This document shows positions 1 through 5,547 of a stretch of 5,547 nucleotides of DNA, piece after piece. Position 1 is the stretch's first letter, and every line of letters begins with the position of its first letter. The position numbers and the translations under genes were made by a program. Source of the stretch: Anaerolineae bacterium (GTDB taxonomy: Bacteria > Chloroflexota > Anaerolineae > B4-G1 > SLSP01); assembly GCA_016934645.1 (NCBI GenBank), contig JAFGSL010000221.1:1-5547 (forward strand), read 5' to 3'. The notes below the pieces were generated by a model. The model did not search any database. It was not told where the DNA came from and was given only the letters and a program-made list of their open reading frames with translations.

Positions 1-255
1 CAAGGGTTTGCCCGTCCTCTCACAAAAGGATGGCTGTATATGGCCCTTGATCGTGAGACCTGGATACCTTTGCACCCACTCGTCTCCGTACAGTATTGCC
101 CGCACTGCAAAATGCGAGAGACCTACTTTGTCGATGCATGGGAAGGGCCAGGCAAACCAGCGCAACTCAAGAGCTTTGAGCGTGGGCACACACACCGTGA
201 TGATAAGGCTGCCCAACAAATCGGCAGTGATTTGGAGCGATGGTTAAGTTCGTAG
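1..255 (+). CDS. C-terminal end of an unidentified protein with a CPHC motif (5' end outside window)
   Basis: The frame is open from base 1 and ends at TAG 253-255, so 84 residues of a longer protein are visible. An internal ATG at 40 could be taken as a start, but the residues before it (QGFARPLTKGWLY) read as ordinary protein and no Shine-Dalgarno precedes the ATG. I therefore treat this as the tail of a gene entering from the left. The visible part has a single CPHC motif (CxxC), as in half of a zinc ribbon, inside a strand-rich stretch (PLVSVQYCPHCKMRETYFVD). A charged tail containing FERGHTHRD follows. The His residues in that tail might complete a metal site, but this is speculation. 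I do not recognise the family. The gene converges on the minus-strand DUF433 gene with only 8 bases between the two stop codons and no visible terminator hairpin. Confidence 0.6.
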   Translation, partial: QGFARPLTKGWLYMALDRETWIPLHPLVSVQYCPHCKMRETYFVDAWEGPGKPAQLKSFERGHTHRDDKAAQQIGSDLERWLSS

Positions 256-263
256 TGTAAGGG

Positions 264-473
264 TCAAGCAGAAGACATCATTGTGCCATAGAGAATAGCA
301 GCCTGAATATCTTCCTCGGTGAGTTGCGGGTACTCTTCTAAAACTTCTTCAATTCGCATGCCGGAAGCAAGAAAGTTTAATAGCAAAGAAACCCACAAGC
401 GCGTGCCACGGATGCACGGTTCGCCGAAACAAACGTCAGGATCAACTGAAATTCGTTCCAGCAGGTTGTGCAT
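264..473 (-). CDS. DUF433 family protein (VapB45-like antitoxin candidate)
   Basis: This 69-residue protein has the DUF433 signature: ISVDPDVCFGEPCIRGTR at residues 8-25, with the conserved G-x-PCIRGTR core. An HTH-like helical half follows (about residues 29-63, LASGMRIEEVLEEYPQLTEEDI), then a short tail. The length is typical. DUF433 proteins are small winged/HTH-fold proteins usually encoded next to DUF5615 (PIN-like) proteins and are considered antitoxins of that pair. Here it is the last gene of a three-gene minus-strand operon. Its ATG lies 2 bases after the stop of the DUF2442 gene, so translation is probably coupled; a G-run about 10-15 bases upstream is a poor Shine-Dalgarno. The next stretch downstream is the end of an opposite-strand gene, so the expected toxin partner is absent on that side. 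Family assignment is confident; antitoxin activity is inferred. Confidence 0.88.
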   Translation of the reverse strand: MHNLLERISVDPDVCFGEPCIRGTRLWVSLLLNFLASGMRIEEVLEEYPQLTEEDIQAAILYGTMMSSA

Positions 474-475
474 CG

Positions 476-754
476 TTAAATACCGGCCCCCGCAAGCTGT
501 TCGACAGAATCAGACGCCATCACGCGCTCCGCAGATTGCAACAAAGGTGTGATTGCCAGATCTTCATCCAACCATGGCCAGTGAATACCATACCCCGATG
601 GCGAAATCTCGAAATGCTTTCGTTGGGCCATCGTGGCGTCAGCCAACCGGGATGAAGCATCTTCCCAACGGATGCGATAAGCTGCCCCGTCGATAGTGAG
701 GTAAAGATAGGTATCATCCACCTTCATTTTACGGACATAATGTATTTTATCCAT
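476..754 (-). CDS. DUF2442 domain-containing protein
   Basis: The 92-residue protein begins with a strand-rich half (about residues 3-30, IHYVRKMKVDDTYLYLTIDG). It then shows the DUF2442 hallmarks: a helical segment with MAQRKHFEI (about 42-50) and the core GIHWPWLDEDLAI (residues 56-68), matching the family's G-IHWP-LDEDLS pattern. About 20 further residues form a poorly conserved tail. DUF2442 genes very commonly sit beside DUF4160 genes, as here, and the two are regarded as a toxin-antitoxin-like pair of unproven mechanism. The start codon lies inside the DUF4160 gene (8-base overlap, 747-754), with a GCGGGG Shine-Dalgarno-like element a few bases upstream, which points to translational coupling. 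The order DUF4160-DUF2442 is the usual one. Which partner, if either, is toxic cannot be told from the sequence. Confidence 0.85.
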   Translation of the reverse strand: MDKIHYVRKMKVDDTYLYLTIDGAAYRIRWEDASSRLADATMAQRKHFEISPSGYGIHWPWLDEDLAITPLLQSAERVMASDSVEQLAGAGI

Positions 755-1025
755 CGATTGCCCCGCTGTGAAACCTCACATACTCAGCGACCAGATAGTC
801 GAAATTTTCAAAAATGATTTTCCGAATTGCCCGCCGATTGGCCGGACTCATGTTGTAGGTGTACTCTTCTTCAATATCAAAAGACTCTTGATGGAGCCAA
901 TATTTGCCTTCCGTATCACCTTTACGGACATGAATGTGCGGAGGTTCATTCCGCTCGTTCACGTAGAAAAATAACCGCCAGCCCTGAATGTATAATACCG
1001 TTGGCACTTCGACCTCTGCTGACAT
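747..1025 (-). CDS. DUF4160 domain-containing protein
   Basis: This 92-residue protein carries the DUF4160 signature: a strand reading PTVLYIQGWRLFFYVNE (about residues 8-24), the invariant-looking EPPHIHV motif (residues 27-33), then KGDTEGKYWL. A C-terminal helical region follows (about 59-85, MSPANRRAIRKIIFENFDYL). The HIH pair could be a metal or catalytic site, but no activity is established that I can cite. It is the first gene of the minus-strand operon and overlaps the DUF2442 gene by 8 bases. The chosen ATG is preceded by AAGGG five bases upstream (1031-1035), a usable Shine-Dalgarno, and the family normally starts this close to the PTV-GWR strand. The 200-base region upstream must contain its promoter, but no convincing minus-strand promoter could be read. 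Confidence 0.87.
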   Translation of the reverse strand: MSAEVEVPTVLYIQGWRLFFYVNERNEPPHIHVRKGDTEGKYWLHQESFDIEEEYTYNMSPANRRAIRKIIFENFDYLVAEYVRFHSGAIDG

Positions 1026-1120
1026 CTTTTCCCTTATTCTACCATGAAACCACGCAATCCGAACAAAGATCGTCTATCTTGAAAGTGACATCAAGGCATG
1101 AACATGGTCAACCTGGGAAT

Positions 1121-1140
1121 GATTTGACTCTAATCAAATC
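1121..1140. promoter_or_regulatory. Inverted repeat in divergent promoter region, candidate operator
   Basis: Two perfect 7-base arms, GATTTGA (1121-1127) and TCAAATC (1134-1140), flank 6 bases. One further inner T-A pair (1129/1132) also matches. The dyad lies near the middle of the 200-base spacer between the divergently transcribed DUF4160 operon and the LuxR regulator. Its left arm overlaps a TTGACT hexamer that could be a -35 box for the regulator. A length of about 20 bp suits a dimeric regulator. It could serve autoregulation of the LuxR gene or repression of the small-protein operon. The repeat is seen directly; the role is inferred. Confidence 0.4.
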
Positions 1141-1153
1141 TGCGGCACACTAT
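1124..1153 (+). promoter_or_regulatory. Weak candidate promoter for the LuxR regulator gene
   Basis: TTGACT (1124-1129, 5 of 6 to consensus) is followed after 18 bases by CACTAT (1148-1153), a poor -10 with 3 of 6 matches. A closer-looking TATGAC (1151-1156) is at an unfavourable 21-base spacing. The hexamer overlaps the left arm of the 1121-1140 inverted repeat. It would give a leader of about 65 bases. Offered as a low-confidence candidate only. Confidence 0.2.
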
Positions 1154-1225
1154 GACGTAAGTTACCCTTTTTCAGAACAGGACTCTATCCGCAGTAACAA
1201 GTAAAGACCAGACCATTAAAGTGAA

Positions 1226-3964
1226 ATGGCTATCCCGCTTTTAGTCACCAAACTGACGATCCCGCCGCTCCGGCCACAACGCGTCCGGCGACCACGGCTC
1301 ACCCACGCCTTGACCAAAGGCTTCGAACCCAATTGCCTGCTGACGCTGGTCTGCGCCCCCGCCGGTTACGGGAAAACGACGTTGCTGCGTGACTGGTGGG
1401 AGACACTCGCGGAACAACGATTGGATGATGGCGCTCCCGCACCGCACTGCGTGTGGTTGACACTGGACCAGGGCGACGACGACCTGGCCTGTTTCCTCAA
1501 TTACCTGGTCGCCGCACTCCAGAAGGTTCGACCAGGGATGAAGGGCGGCCTTCTAACCGCCCTACAAACGCCCCGCCCAGGCTCGGTGCAAACGCTCGCC
1601 ACCTTGCTCATCAACGATCTGGTCGAAACTGAAACAACAGGCCGAATCGTCCTGGTCTTGGATGACTATCACCTGATCACGACGCCATCCATCCACGACT
1701 TTTTGTCATTTCTGGTCGAGCATCAGCCACCACACTTGTGCGTGATCATCGCTTCCCGCGCCGACCCGTCCCTGCCCCTGGCCCGCTGGCGCGCCCGTGG
1801 TCAATTGGTCGAAATCCGCCAGGAGGACTTGCTTTTCACCCATGAAGAGTCAGCCGAGTTCTTTGGCGAGATGCTGGACATCTACCTGAGTCCGGCACAC
1901 TTGACCGCGCTGGAAAGGCGCACGGAAGGCTGGGGCGCGGGCCTGCACCTGGCCGCGCTTTCCATGCGCCATCTCACGGATGTCGAAGCGTTCATCCGCA
2001 CATTTTCTGGCGCGCACGAACACATCGCCGACTACCTGACCGATGAAGTCCTGGCCCAGCAACCTGAGGCCGTGGTCGCATTTTTGCTACAAACTTCGAT
2101 CCTGGACAGCCTCACCGCGCCGCTCTGTGAAGCGGTCACCGGACAAACCGGAGCGCAAGCGATGTTGTCCTACCTGATGGAAGCGAACCTGTTCCTGATC
2201 CCGCTCGACCAACAGCAAACGTGGTACCGCTATCACACCTTGTTCGCCGATTTACTGCGAAAGCGCCTGTTCACTTCACAGCGCGCACAAGTGGAGGCAT
2301 TGCACCGCCGGGCCAGTCACTGGTATGAGGAGAACGGTTTCTTGTCGCCTGCGATTGACCACGCGTTGGCAGGTGAAGATTTCGAACGAGCCGCCGCCCT
2401 CATCGAGAGCACGGCGGAAGACCGTCTGGCGCGCGGTGAGACGGCCACATTGCTACGCTGGCTGGAGGCGCTGCCACCCGCCAGCAAGGACGCGCATCTG
2501 TCTTTGTGGATATTTCACGGTCTGGCCCTGATTCTGTACGGAAAACCGGACACCCCTGTGCGCGATGCATTAGATCGGCTTTCGGGGTCAGTCGCGGTAA
2601 ATTCTGTGCAGGGAGAAACGGCTCTCCTTCAGGCGTTGGGGACGATCATGACGGGGCAGACTGCCGAGGCCATTTCACTAACCGAAAAGGCATTGCAACA
2701 CTTGCCGTCGGACAGCCTATTCTTCCGAAGTTTGGCTGCCGACAGCTTGGGGATGGCGCATACCCTGCGCGGGGAAACAGCGGCAGCGATCGCGGCTTTC
2801 ACTCAAGTTGTGGAATTGGCCACCCGTACTGGCGCCGGTATGCTGAGCGTGATGGGCCTTTCCAGCCTGGCGGGGCTCCATTACACACAGGGGCAATTGC
2901 GCGTCGCCGCGAGGATGTACCAAAACGTCATCGACCTGGCCAACGAACGCCTGGGAAAGAATTCCATCTACACCGGACGAGCACGACTGGGACTGGGGGA
3001 GCTGGCCCGCGAGTGGAACGACCTGGACGCCGCGCTACGCTATTTCGATGATGCGGTCACGGCGATGGAGCAATTTTCAGAAACCGGGTTGACGGTGTGT
3101 TATCTCTCCATCGCCAGAGTCAAGTTATCACAACACGCGTGGGACGCTGCCCAGGACTACATTGCACAGGCCCAGCGTCACGCGCGAGAATCGACAGCCT
3201 CGCCGTTCGATGATCTTCTGGTTGGTATAACACAAGCCCGCTATTGGGTCCTGCACGGCGATGCAGACCTGGCCCTGGAATGGGCGCGGTCACAGGGACT
3301 CTTGGAAAGACCCGTAGCGGAGGTGCTGGCCGGTCGCGGGCCAACGGCGGCGATTGATGAACTCATGCACGGACAATACCTGCTCTTGGCAAGGGTATTC
3401 CTGGCGCTAGGACAACCAGACAAAGCCCTCCAGATCATCGAACCCTTGTCAAGCAACGCGCTGAAGGCCGGGCACAATCGTCGCGGGATCGAATACCTGG
3501 TGTTGAAGGCCCTGGCGCTACAGCAGAAACAAGACATAGCGCGGGCAGTCGCCGTCATTGGGGAAGCGCTCCGCCTGGGCGAAGCCGAGGGCTTCCAACG
3601 TGTGTTCCTCGATGAAGGGAAACCCATGGCGCACTTGCTCTATCAGGCAGCCGAACAGGGTCATTATCCAGCCTATACCGGGAAACTCCTGGCAGGGTTT
3701 TCGCCTGCAGAATTGACCGAGCCGGGACAGGCGTCAAAGACAAATTCGGACGAAAGCCTGATCGAACCGCTGAGCGATCGTGAAAATGAGGTTCTGGCGC
3801 TGCTGGCAGCAGGACTCTCCAACAAAGAAATTGCCGGCCGGTTATACATTTCTCTGAGTACCACCAAATGGCACATTGCCAATATCTTCGGCAAACTAGG
3901 CGTCAAGAGCCGTACCCAGGCCGTTTCCCGCGCCAGGGATTTTGGGCTGTTACCCGATCGTTAG
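1226..3964 (+). CDS. MalT-like LuxR-family transcriptional regulator (STAND ATPase)
   Basis: This is a 912-residue DNA-binding regulator of the MalT/LAL class. The start [17 protein letters not shown] is the family's usual beginning and fixes the ATG, although only a weak Shine-Dalgarno-like AAAGTG precedes it. An N-terminal STAND NTPase domain has Walker [10 protein letters not shown] (residues 44-52) and Walker B VLVLDDYH (142-149). [19 protein letters not shown] (176-194) carries the sensor-like Arg residues. [15 protein letters not shown] (233-247) and the region to about 400 form the helical/winged arm. Residues about 400-790 are helical with TPR-like repeats, the usual inducer-binding and oligomerisation part. 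The C-terminal LuxR helix-turn-helix runs from about 848 to 909 ([12 protein letters not shown], then TTKWH and IFGKLGV). All key motifs are intact. In this family ATP plus a ligand drives multimerisation and DNA binding; the ligand here is unknown. It lies upstream of, and on the same strand as, a small gene and a PEP-utilising enzyme, so these are plausible targets (inference). Confidence 0.95.
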   Translation: MAIPLLVTKLTIPPLRPQRVRRPRLTHALTKGFEPNCLLTLVCAPAGYGKTTLLRDWWETLAEQRLDDGAPAPHCVWLTLDQGDDDLACFLNYLVAALQKVRPGMKGGLLTALQTPRPGSVQTLATLLINDLVETETTGRIVLVLDDYHLITTPSIHDFLSFLVEHQPPHLCVIIASRADPSLPLARWRARGQLVEIRQEDLLFTHEESAEFFGEMLDIYLSPAHLTALERRTEGWGAGLHLAALSMRHLTDVEAFIRTFSGAHEHIADYLTDEVLAQQPEAVVAFLLQTSILDSLTAPLCEAVTGQTGAQAMLSYLMEANLFLIPLDQQQTWYRYHTLFADLLRKRLFTSQRAQVEALHRRASHWYEENGFLSPAIDHALAGEDFERAAALIESTAEDRLARGETATLLRWLEALPPASKDAHLSLWIFHGLALILYGKPDTPVRDALDRLSGSVAVNSVQGETALLQALGTIMTGQTAEAISLTEKALQHLPSDSLFFRSLAADSLGMAHTLRGETAAAIAAFTQVVELATRTGAGMLSVMGLSSLAGLHYTQGQLRVAARMYQNVIDLANERLGKNSIYTGRARLGLGELAREWNDLDAALRYFDDAVTAMEQFSETGLTVCYLSIARVKLSQHAWDAAQDYIAQAQRHARESTASPFDDLLVGITQARYWVLHGDADLALEWARSQGLLERPVAEVLAGRGPTAAIDELMHGQYLLLARVFLALGQPDKALQIIEPLSSNALKAGHNRRGIEYLVLKALALQQKQDIARAVAVIGEALRLGEAEGFQRVFLDEGKPMAHLLYQAAEQGHYPAYTGKLLAGFSPAELTEPGQASKTNSDESLIEPLSDRENEVLALLAAGLSNKEIAGRLYISLSTTKWHIANIFGKLGVKSRTQAVSRARDFGLLPDR

Positions 3965-3994
3965 CGCCCCTAAACAGTACCCCACCCATACTTT

Positions 3995-4014
3995 CGGCTG
4001 GTGACAACCGTCCG
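3995..4014. promoter_or_regulatory. Imperfect 20-base dyad over the -35 box, candidate operator
   Basis: The halves CGG-CT-GGT (3995-4002) and ACC-GT-CCG (4007-4014) are inverted copies around GACA. Six of the eight positions pair by Watson-Crick rules, one more would be G-T, and one is a mismatch. The dyad covers the GTGACA -35 hexamer (4001-4006) of the promoter for the downstream genes, so a protein bound there would be expected to affect RNA polymerase. LuxR-type proteins often bind imperfect dyads of about this size, although MalT itself uses different, asymmetric sites. The symmetry is seen; the function is inferred. The dyad is not followed by a T-run and so is not an obvious terminator for the regulator gene. 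Confidence 0.3.
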
Positions 4015-4029
4015 CCTCTCTGTTATGCT
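4001..4029 (+). promoter_or_regulatory. Sigma-70-type promoter for the small gene and PEP-utilising enzyme gene
   Basis: GTGACA (4001-4006, 5 of 6 to TTGACA) and TATGCT (4024-4029, 4 of 6 to TATAAT) are separated by exactly 17 bases. Transcription would begin near 4036 and give a short leader of about 19 bases containing the AGGAGA Shine-Dalgarno at 4044-4049. It lies 36 bases after the LuxR stop codon. A shifted reading of the -10 as TG-C-TATAGG (extended -10, 4026-4034) is also possible. Confidence 0.55.
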
Positions 4030-4054
4030 ATAGGCAAACATACAGGAGACGCGG

Positions 4055-4372
4055 ATGTTGACACACAATCACCAACCCACCAGTTATTACCAGATCGTCA
4101 TACGCGGCCATCTGCACGAAAAATGGGCAGACTGGTTTAGCGGATTGACCATCACGTCAGAGGACCTGCCCGACGGCTCTGCCATCACGTACCTGACGGG
4201 GCCACTCAAGGATCAGGCAGCGTTGCGGGGCGTGCTGATCAAACTGTGGGATCTGAATCTGGACTTGATCTCGGTGCAATCAGTTCCGCCGTCTCCGGAG
4301 TGCACCGCAGAGAGCGCAAAGTCCGCAGAGGTTTATAGAATTTCTCCGCGCTCTCAGCGAACTCTGCGGTAA
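4055..4372 (+). CDS. Small conserved-type protein of unknown function with a repeat-derived C-terminal tail
   Basis: The 105-residue protein has a strong Shine-Dalgarno (AGGAGA 4044-4049, 5-base spacing), which fixes the ATG. The core is about residues 10-76. It begins with a strand YYQIVIRGHL (11-20), then a Trp-rich segment EKWADWFSGLTIT (22-34), a turn, and a second strand with AITYLTGPL. A helix follows (DQAALRGVLIKLWDL, about 53-67), then a last strand LDLISVQSV. This alternating strand-helix pattern suggests a small alpha/beta fold. It resembles short conserved proteins I recall from Chloroflexota genomes, but I know of no assigned function. Residues 84-105 are encoded wholly by the palindromic repeat at 4304-4370, and the TAA stop begins on the last base of that repeat. 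The native end was therefore probably replaced or extended. The gene precedes the PEP-utilising enzyme by 83 bases and is probably cotranscribed with it. Confidence 0.75.
   Translation: MLTHNHQPTSYYQIVIRGHLHEKWADWFSGLTITSEDLPDGSAITYLTGPLKDQAALRGVLIKLWDLNLDLISVQSVPPSPECTAESAKSAEVYRISPRSQRTLR
4304..4370. repeat. 67-base imperfect palindrome of 9-base CGCAGAG-type units (MITE-like dispersed repeat)
   Basis: The ends are perfect 9-base inverted repeats: ACCGCAGAG (4304-4312) and CTCTGCGGT (4362-4370). Interrupted pairing continues inward almost to the centre. The left half holds three 9-base units (CCGCAGAGA, GCGCAAAGT, CCGCAGAGG; 4305-4331). The right half, read on the minus strand, holds three more (CCGCAGAGT, TCGCTGAGA, GCGCGGAGA; 4369-4343). 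Short palindromes of such units are, to my recollection, dispersed in many copies in Chloroflexota and some other environmental bacteria. Only one copy is visible here, so dispersal is inferred. The element lies inside the 3' end of the small gene and supplies its last 22 codons and the first base of its stop. Confidence 0.7.
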
Positions 4373-4444
4373 AAAAAGCCACTCAGCCGGCTCAATATCG
4401 CATTAACCAGCACAATAATCAAGGATAAGCCAGATAGTAAGAAC

Positions 4445-4450
4445 GGAGGA
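4445..4450 (+). promoter_or_regulatory. Shine-Dalgarno for the PEP-utilising enzyme gene
   Basis: GGAGGA lies five bases before the ATG at 4456 and decides the start. It is near-perfect, suggesting efficient translation. The remaining 4373-4444 spacer shows no convincing promoter or terminator, consistent with readthrough from the small gene. Confidence 0.8.
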
Positions 4451-4455
4451 AAACC

Positions 4456-5547
4456 ATGAGGCATACACGATTTACCTTACCCTTGAACAGCCCTGACGCA
4501 ACCATCGACACCGTCGGCGGAAAGGGGGCGTCTCTCGCCCGGATGGCGATTGCCGGCCTCTCCGTCCCCACCGGTTATCACGTGACCACAGAGGCGTACC
4601 GGCACTTCGTCGACGCGAACGACCTGCAACCGCGCATTGCGGATGCCATCGCGCACGTGGACGTCGCTCGTCCGGAGACCCTGAACGCCGCTTCGCAAGC
4701 GATCGCAGAGATGTTTTTGGCAGCGACCATCCCGACCGAGATTGCCGACACCGTTACGCAGGCCTACGCAACTTTGCCGGGAACTTCGCCCGCAGTGGCC
4801 GTGCGCTCGTCTGCCACCGCCGAGGACCTTCCCACAGCCTCCTTTGCAGGCCAGCAGGAGACCTATCTCAACGTGAGCGGCGCTGCGGCAGTGTTGGAGG
4901 CAACGCGCAGATGCTGGGCCAGTCTGTGGACGGCACGCGCCATCGACTATCGCGCGCGCCTGAACATTCCGGTCGCAGACGTGGCCCTGGCTGTCGTCGT
5001 ACAGGTGCTCGTCCCCGCCGAAGCGTCCGGCATCCTGTTCACCGCGAACCCGGTCAACGGCTGCCGCGATCAAATGGTCGTCAACGCCTCGTGGGGCCTG
5101 GGAGAAGCCGTGGTCGGCGGAGCGGTCACGCCGGATACCCTCACGCTGGATAAAGCTTCGGGAGACGTGATCGTCCGCGAGACGGCAGAGAAACGCGTCC
5201 AAACGGTGCGGGTGGACGGCGGCGTCCGGGAACAACCGATCCCGGCGAATCTACGCCACGCTCGGGTTCTCGATGCCAGACAAGCGGCTGAACTGGTGCG
5301 GCTCGGCAATCAAATCGAAACGCTTTACGGTATGCCCATGGACATCGAATGGGCCTTGGCGGATGAGAAGTTCGCCATTGTGCAAGCGCGTCCCATCACC
5401 GCTTTACCCGAACCGCAACCCGAACCGCCCACAGACTGGAAGCTGCCCAAAGGCGCTTATGCCGCCATGCGCAACAACATCGTCGAAATGATGATCGAGC
5501 CGCTGACGCCCCTCTTCAGCACGCTGGGCCTCAACGCCGTCAATACC
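4456..5547 (+). CDS. PEP-utilising enzyme, N-terminal part (PEP synthase / rifampicin phosphotransferase-like); 3' end outside window
   Basis: 364 codons are open to the right edge. Residues 1 to about 318 form a PPDK/PEP synthase ATP-grasp domain. GGKGASLARM (21-30) is followed by GLSVPTGYHVTTEAY, then VAVRSSATAEDLP (114-126) with the ATP-contacting Arg, and FAGQQETYLNV (130-140). Next come EASGILFTANPV (189-200), NASWGLGEAVVGG (210-222), DIEWA (296-300) and the domain-ending IVQARPIT (308-315). All expected motifs are present. These domains use ATP to phosphorylate a swivelling His domain that passes phosphate between ATP, PEP/pyruvate or another acceptor; that part is beyond the window. 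After ARPIT, classical PEP synthases lead quickly into the His domain. Here a Pro-rich linker leads instead to VEMMIEPLTPLFSTLGL (343-359), resembling the central region of rifampicin-phosphotransferase-like proteins. The enzyme is probably cytoplasmic; the substrate is undecided. Start chosen from the GGAGGA ribosome site. Confidence 0.9.
   Translation, partial: MRHTRFTLPLNSPDATIDTVGGKGASLARMAIAGLSVPTGYHVTTEAYRHFVDANDLQPRIADAIAHVDVARPETLNAASQAIAEMFLAATIPTEIADTVTQAYATLPGTSPAVAVRSSATAEDLPTASFAGQQETYLNVSGAAAVLEATRRCWASLWTARAIDYRARLNIPVADVALAVVVQVLVPAEASGILFTANPVNGCRDQMVVNASWGLGEAVVGGAVTPDTLTLDKASGDVIVRETAEKRVQTVRVDGGVREQPIPANLRHARVLDARQAAELVRLGNQIETLYGMPMDIEWALADEKFAIVQARPITALPEPQPEPPTDWKLPKGAYAAMRNNIVEMMIEPLTPLFSTLGLNAVNT

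Noticed and set aside
8..247. Second plus-strand open frame overlapping the left-edge gene
   Set aside because: The frame ending at 255 has a more protein-like composition, is open from the window edge and carries the CPHC motif. Only one of the two can reasonably be coding.
1082..1111. Minus-strand promoter for the DUF4160 operon using TTGACC (1111-1106)
   Set aside because: The -35 hexamer is good, but at 16-18 base spacing the best -10 hexamers (such as TCACTT or CACTTT) match only about 2 of 6 positions.
827..1204. 125-codon plus-strand open frame running into the divergent spacer
   Set aside because: It is mostly antisense to the well-supported DUF4160 gene, and its product shows no domain.
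2506..3051. 181-codon plus-strand open frame inside the LuxR gene
   Set aside because: It overlaps the intact TPR-like region of the regulator in another frame, has a low-complexity Gly/Arg/Cys composition and no ribosome site.
4304..4370. Nine-base units as a CRISPR-like array
   Set aside because: The units are far too short, contiguous and without spacers, and they form one palindrome.
4304..4380. Palindrome as an intrinsic terminator after the small gene
   Set aside because: The stem is interrupted, and the plus strand continues with an A-run, not a T-run. The minus strand has no T-run at the other end either.
4385..4392. AGCCGGCT palindrome in the spacer before the PEP-utilising enzyme gene
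   Set aside because: An 8-base self-complementary stretch with no loop and no adjacent promoter or T-run is easily chance at this GC content.
4477..5235. Long minus-strand open frame (252 codons) opposite the PEP-utilising enzyme gene
   Set aside because: The plus strand encodes unmistakable ATP-grasp motifs over the whole stretch. The antisense product is Arg/Gly/His-rich with no recognisable domain, as expected of a GC-rich shadow frame.

Overview
The window looks like part of a bacterial chromosome, most likely from the Chloroflexota (an Anaerolineae-type genome). Three things suggest this: a very large MalT-type LuxR regulator, a cluster of small DUF433/DUF2442/DUF4160 proteins, and a palindrome built from 9-base CGCAGAG-like units of a kind I associate with these genomes. 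The assignment is inference, because no rRNA or other marker gene is present. Base composition is uneven. The small-gene cluster is AT-richer (one sampled 60-base row, 781-840, is about 42% GC) and the regulator is GC-richer (row 3001-3060 is about 67% GC).

Layout. Bases 1-255 hold the 3' end of an unidentified plus-strand gene with a CxxC motif. Converging on it with an 8-base gap is a compact minus-strand operon, transcribed from 1025 down to 264: DUF4160, then DUF2442 (8-base overlap), then DUF433 (2-base gap). These families are linked to toxin-antitoxin-like modules. The DUF433 gene has no DUF5615/PIN-like toxin gene after it, which is its usual partner. A 200-base divergent spacer (1026-1225) contains a clean inverted repeat (1121-1140). 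It separates the operon from a 912-residue LuxR/MalT-family STAND ATPase regulator (1226-3964).

Downstream of the regulator, a good sigma-70-like promoter (4001-4029) has an imperfect 20-base dyad over its -35 box. It precedes a small conserved-looking protein of unknown function (4055-4372). The last 22 codons of that gene lie entirely inside a 67-base dispersed-type palindrome (4304-4370). After an 83-base gap, with a strong Shine-Dalgarno, comes the N-terminal 364 residues of a PEP-utilising ATP-grasp enzyme (4456 to the right edge). Its sequence after the ATP-grasp domain suggests the rifampicin-phosphotransferase-like domain order rather than classical PEP synthase.

How the parts may work together (inference): the small protein and the PEP-utilising enzyme probably form one transcription unit from the 4001-4029 promoter. 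The adjacent LuxR regulator and the dyad on the -35 box are the obvious candidates for its control. The minus-strand trio is probably an independent accessory module. No tRNA, rRNA, CRISPR array, transposase gene or convincing intrinsic terminator was seen.
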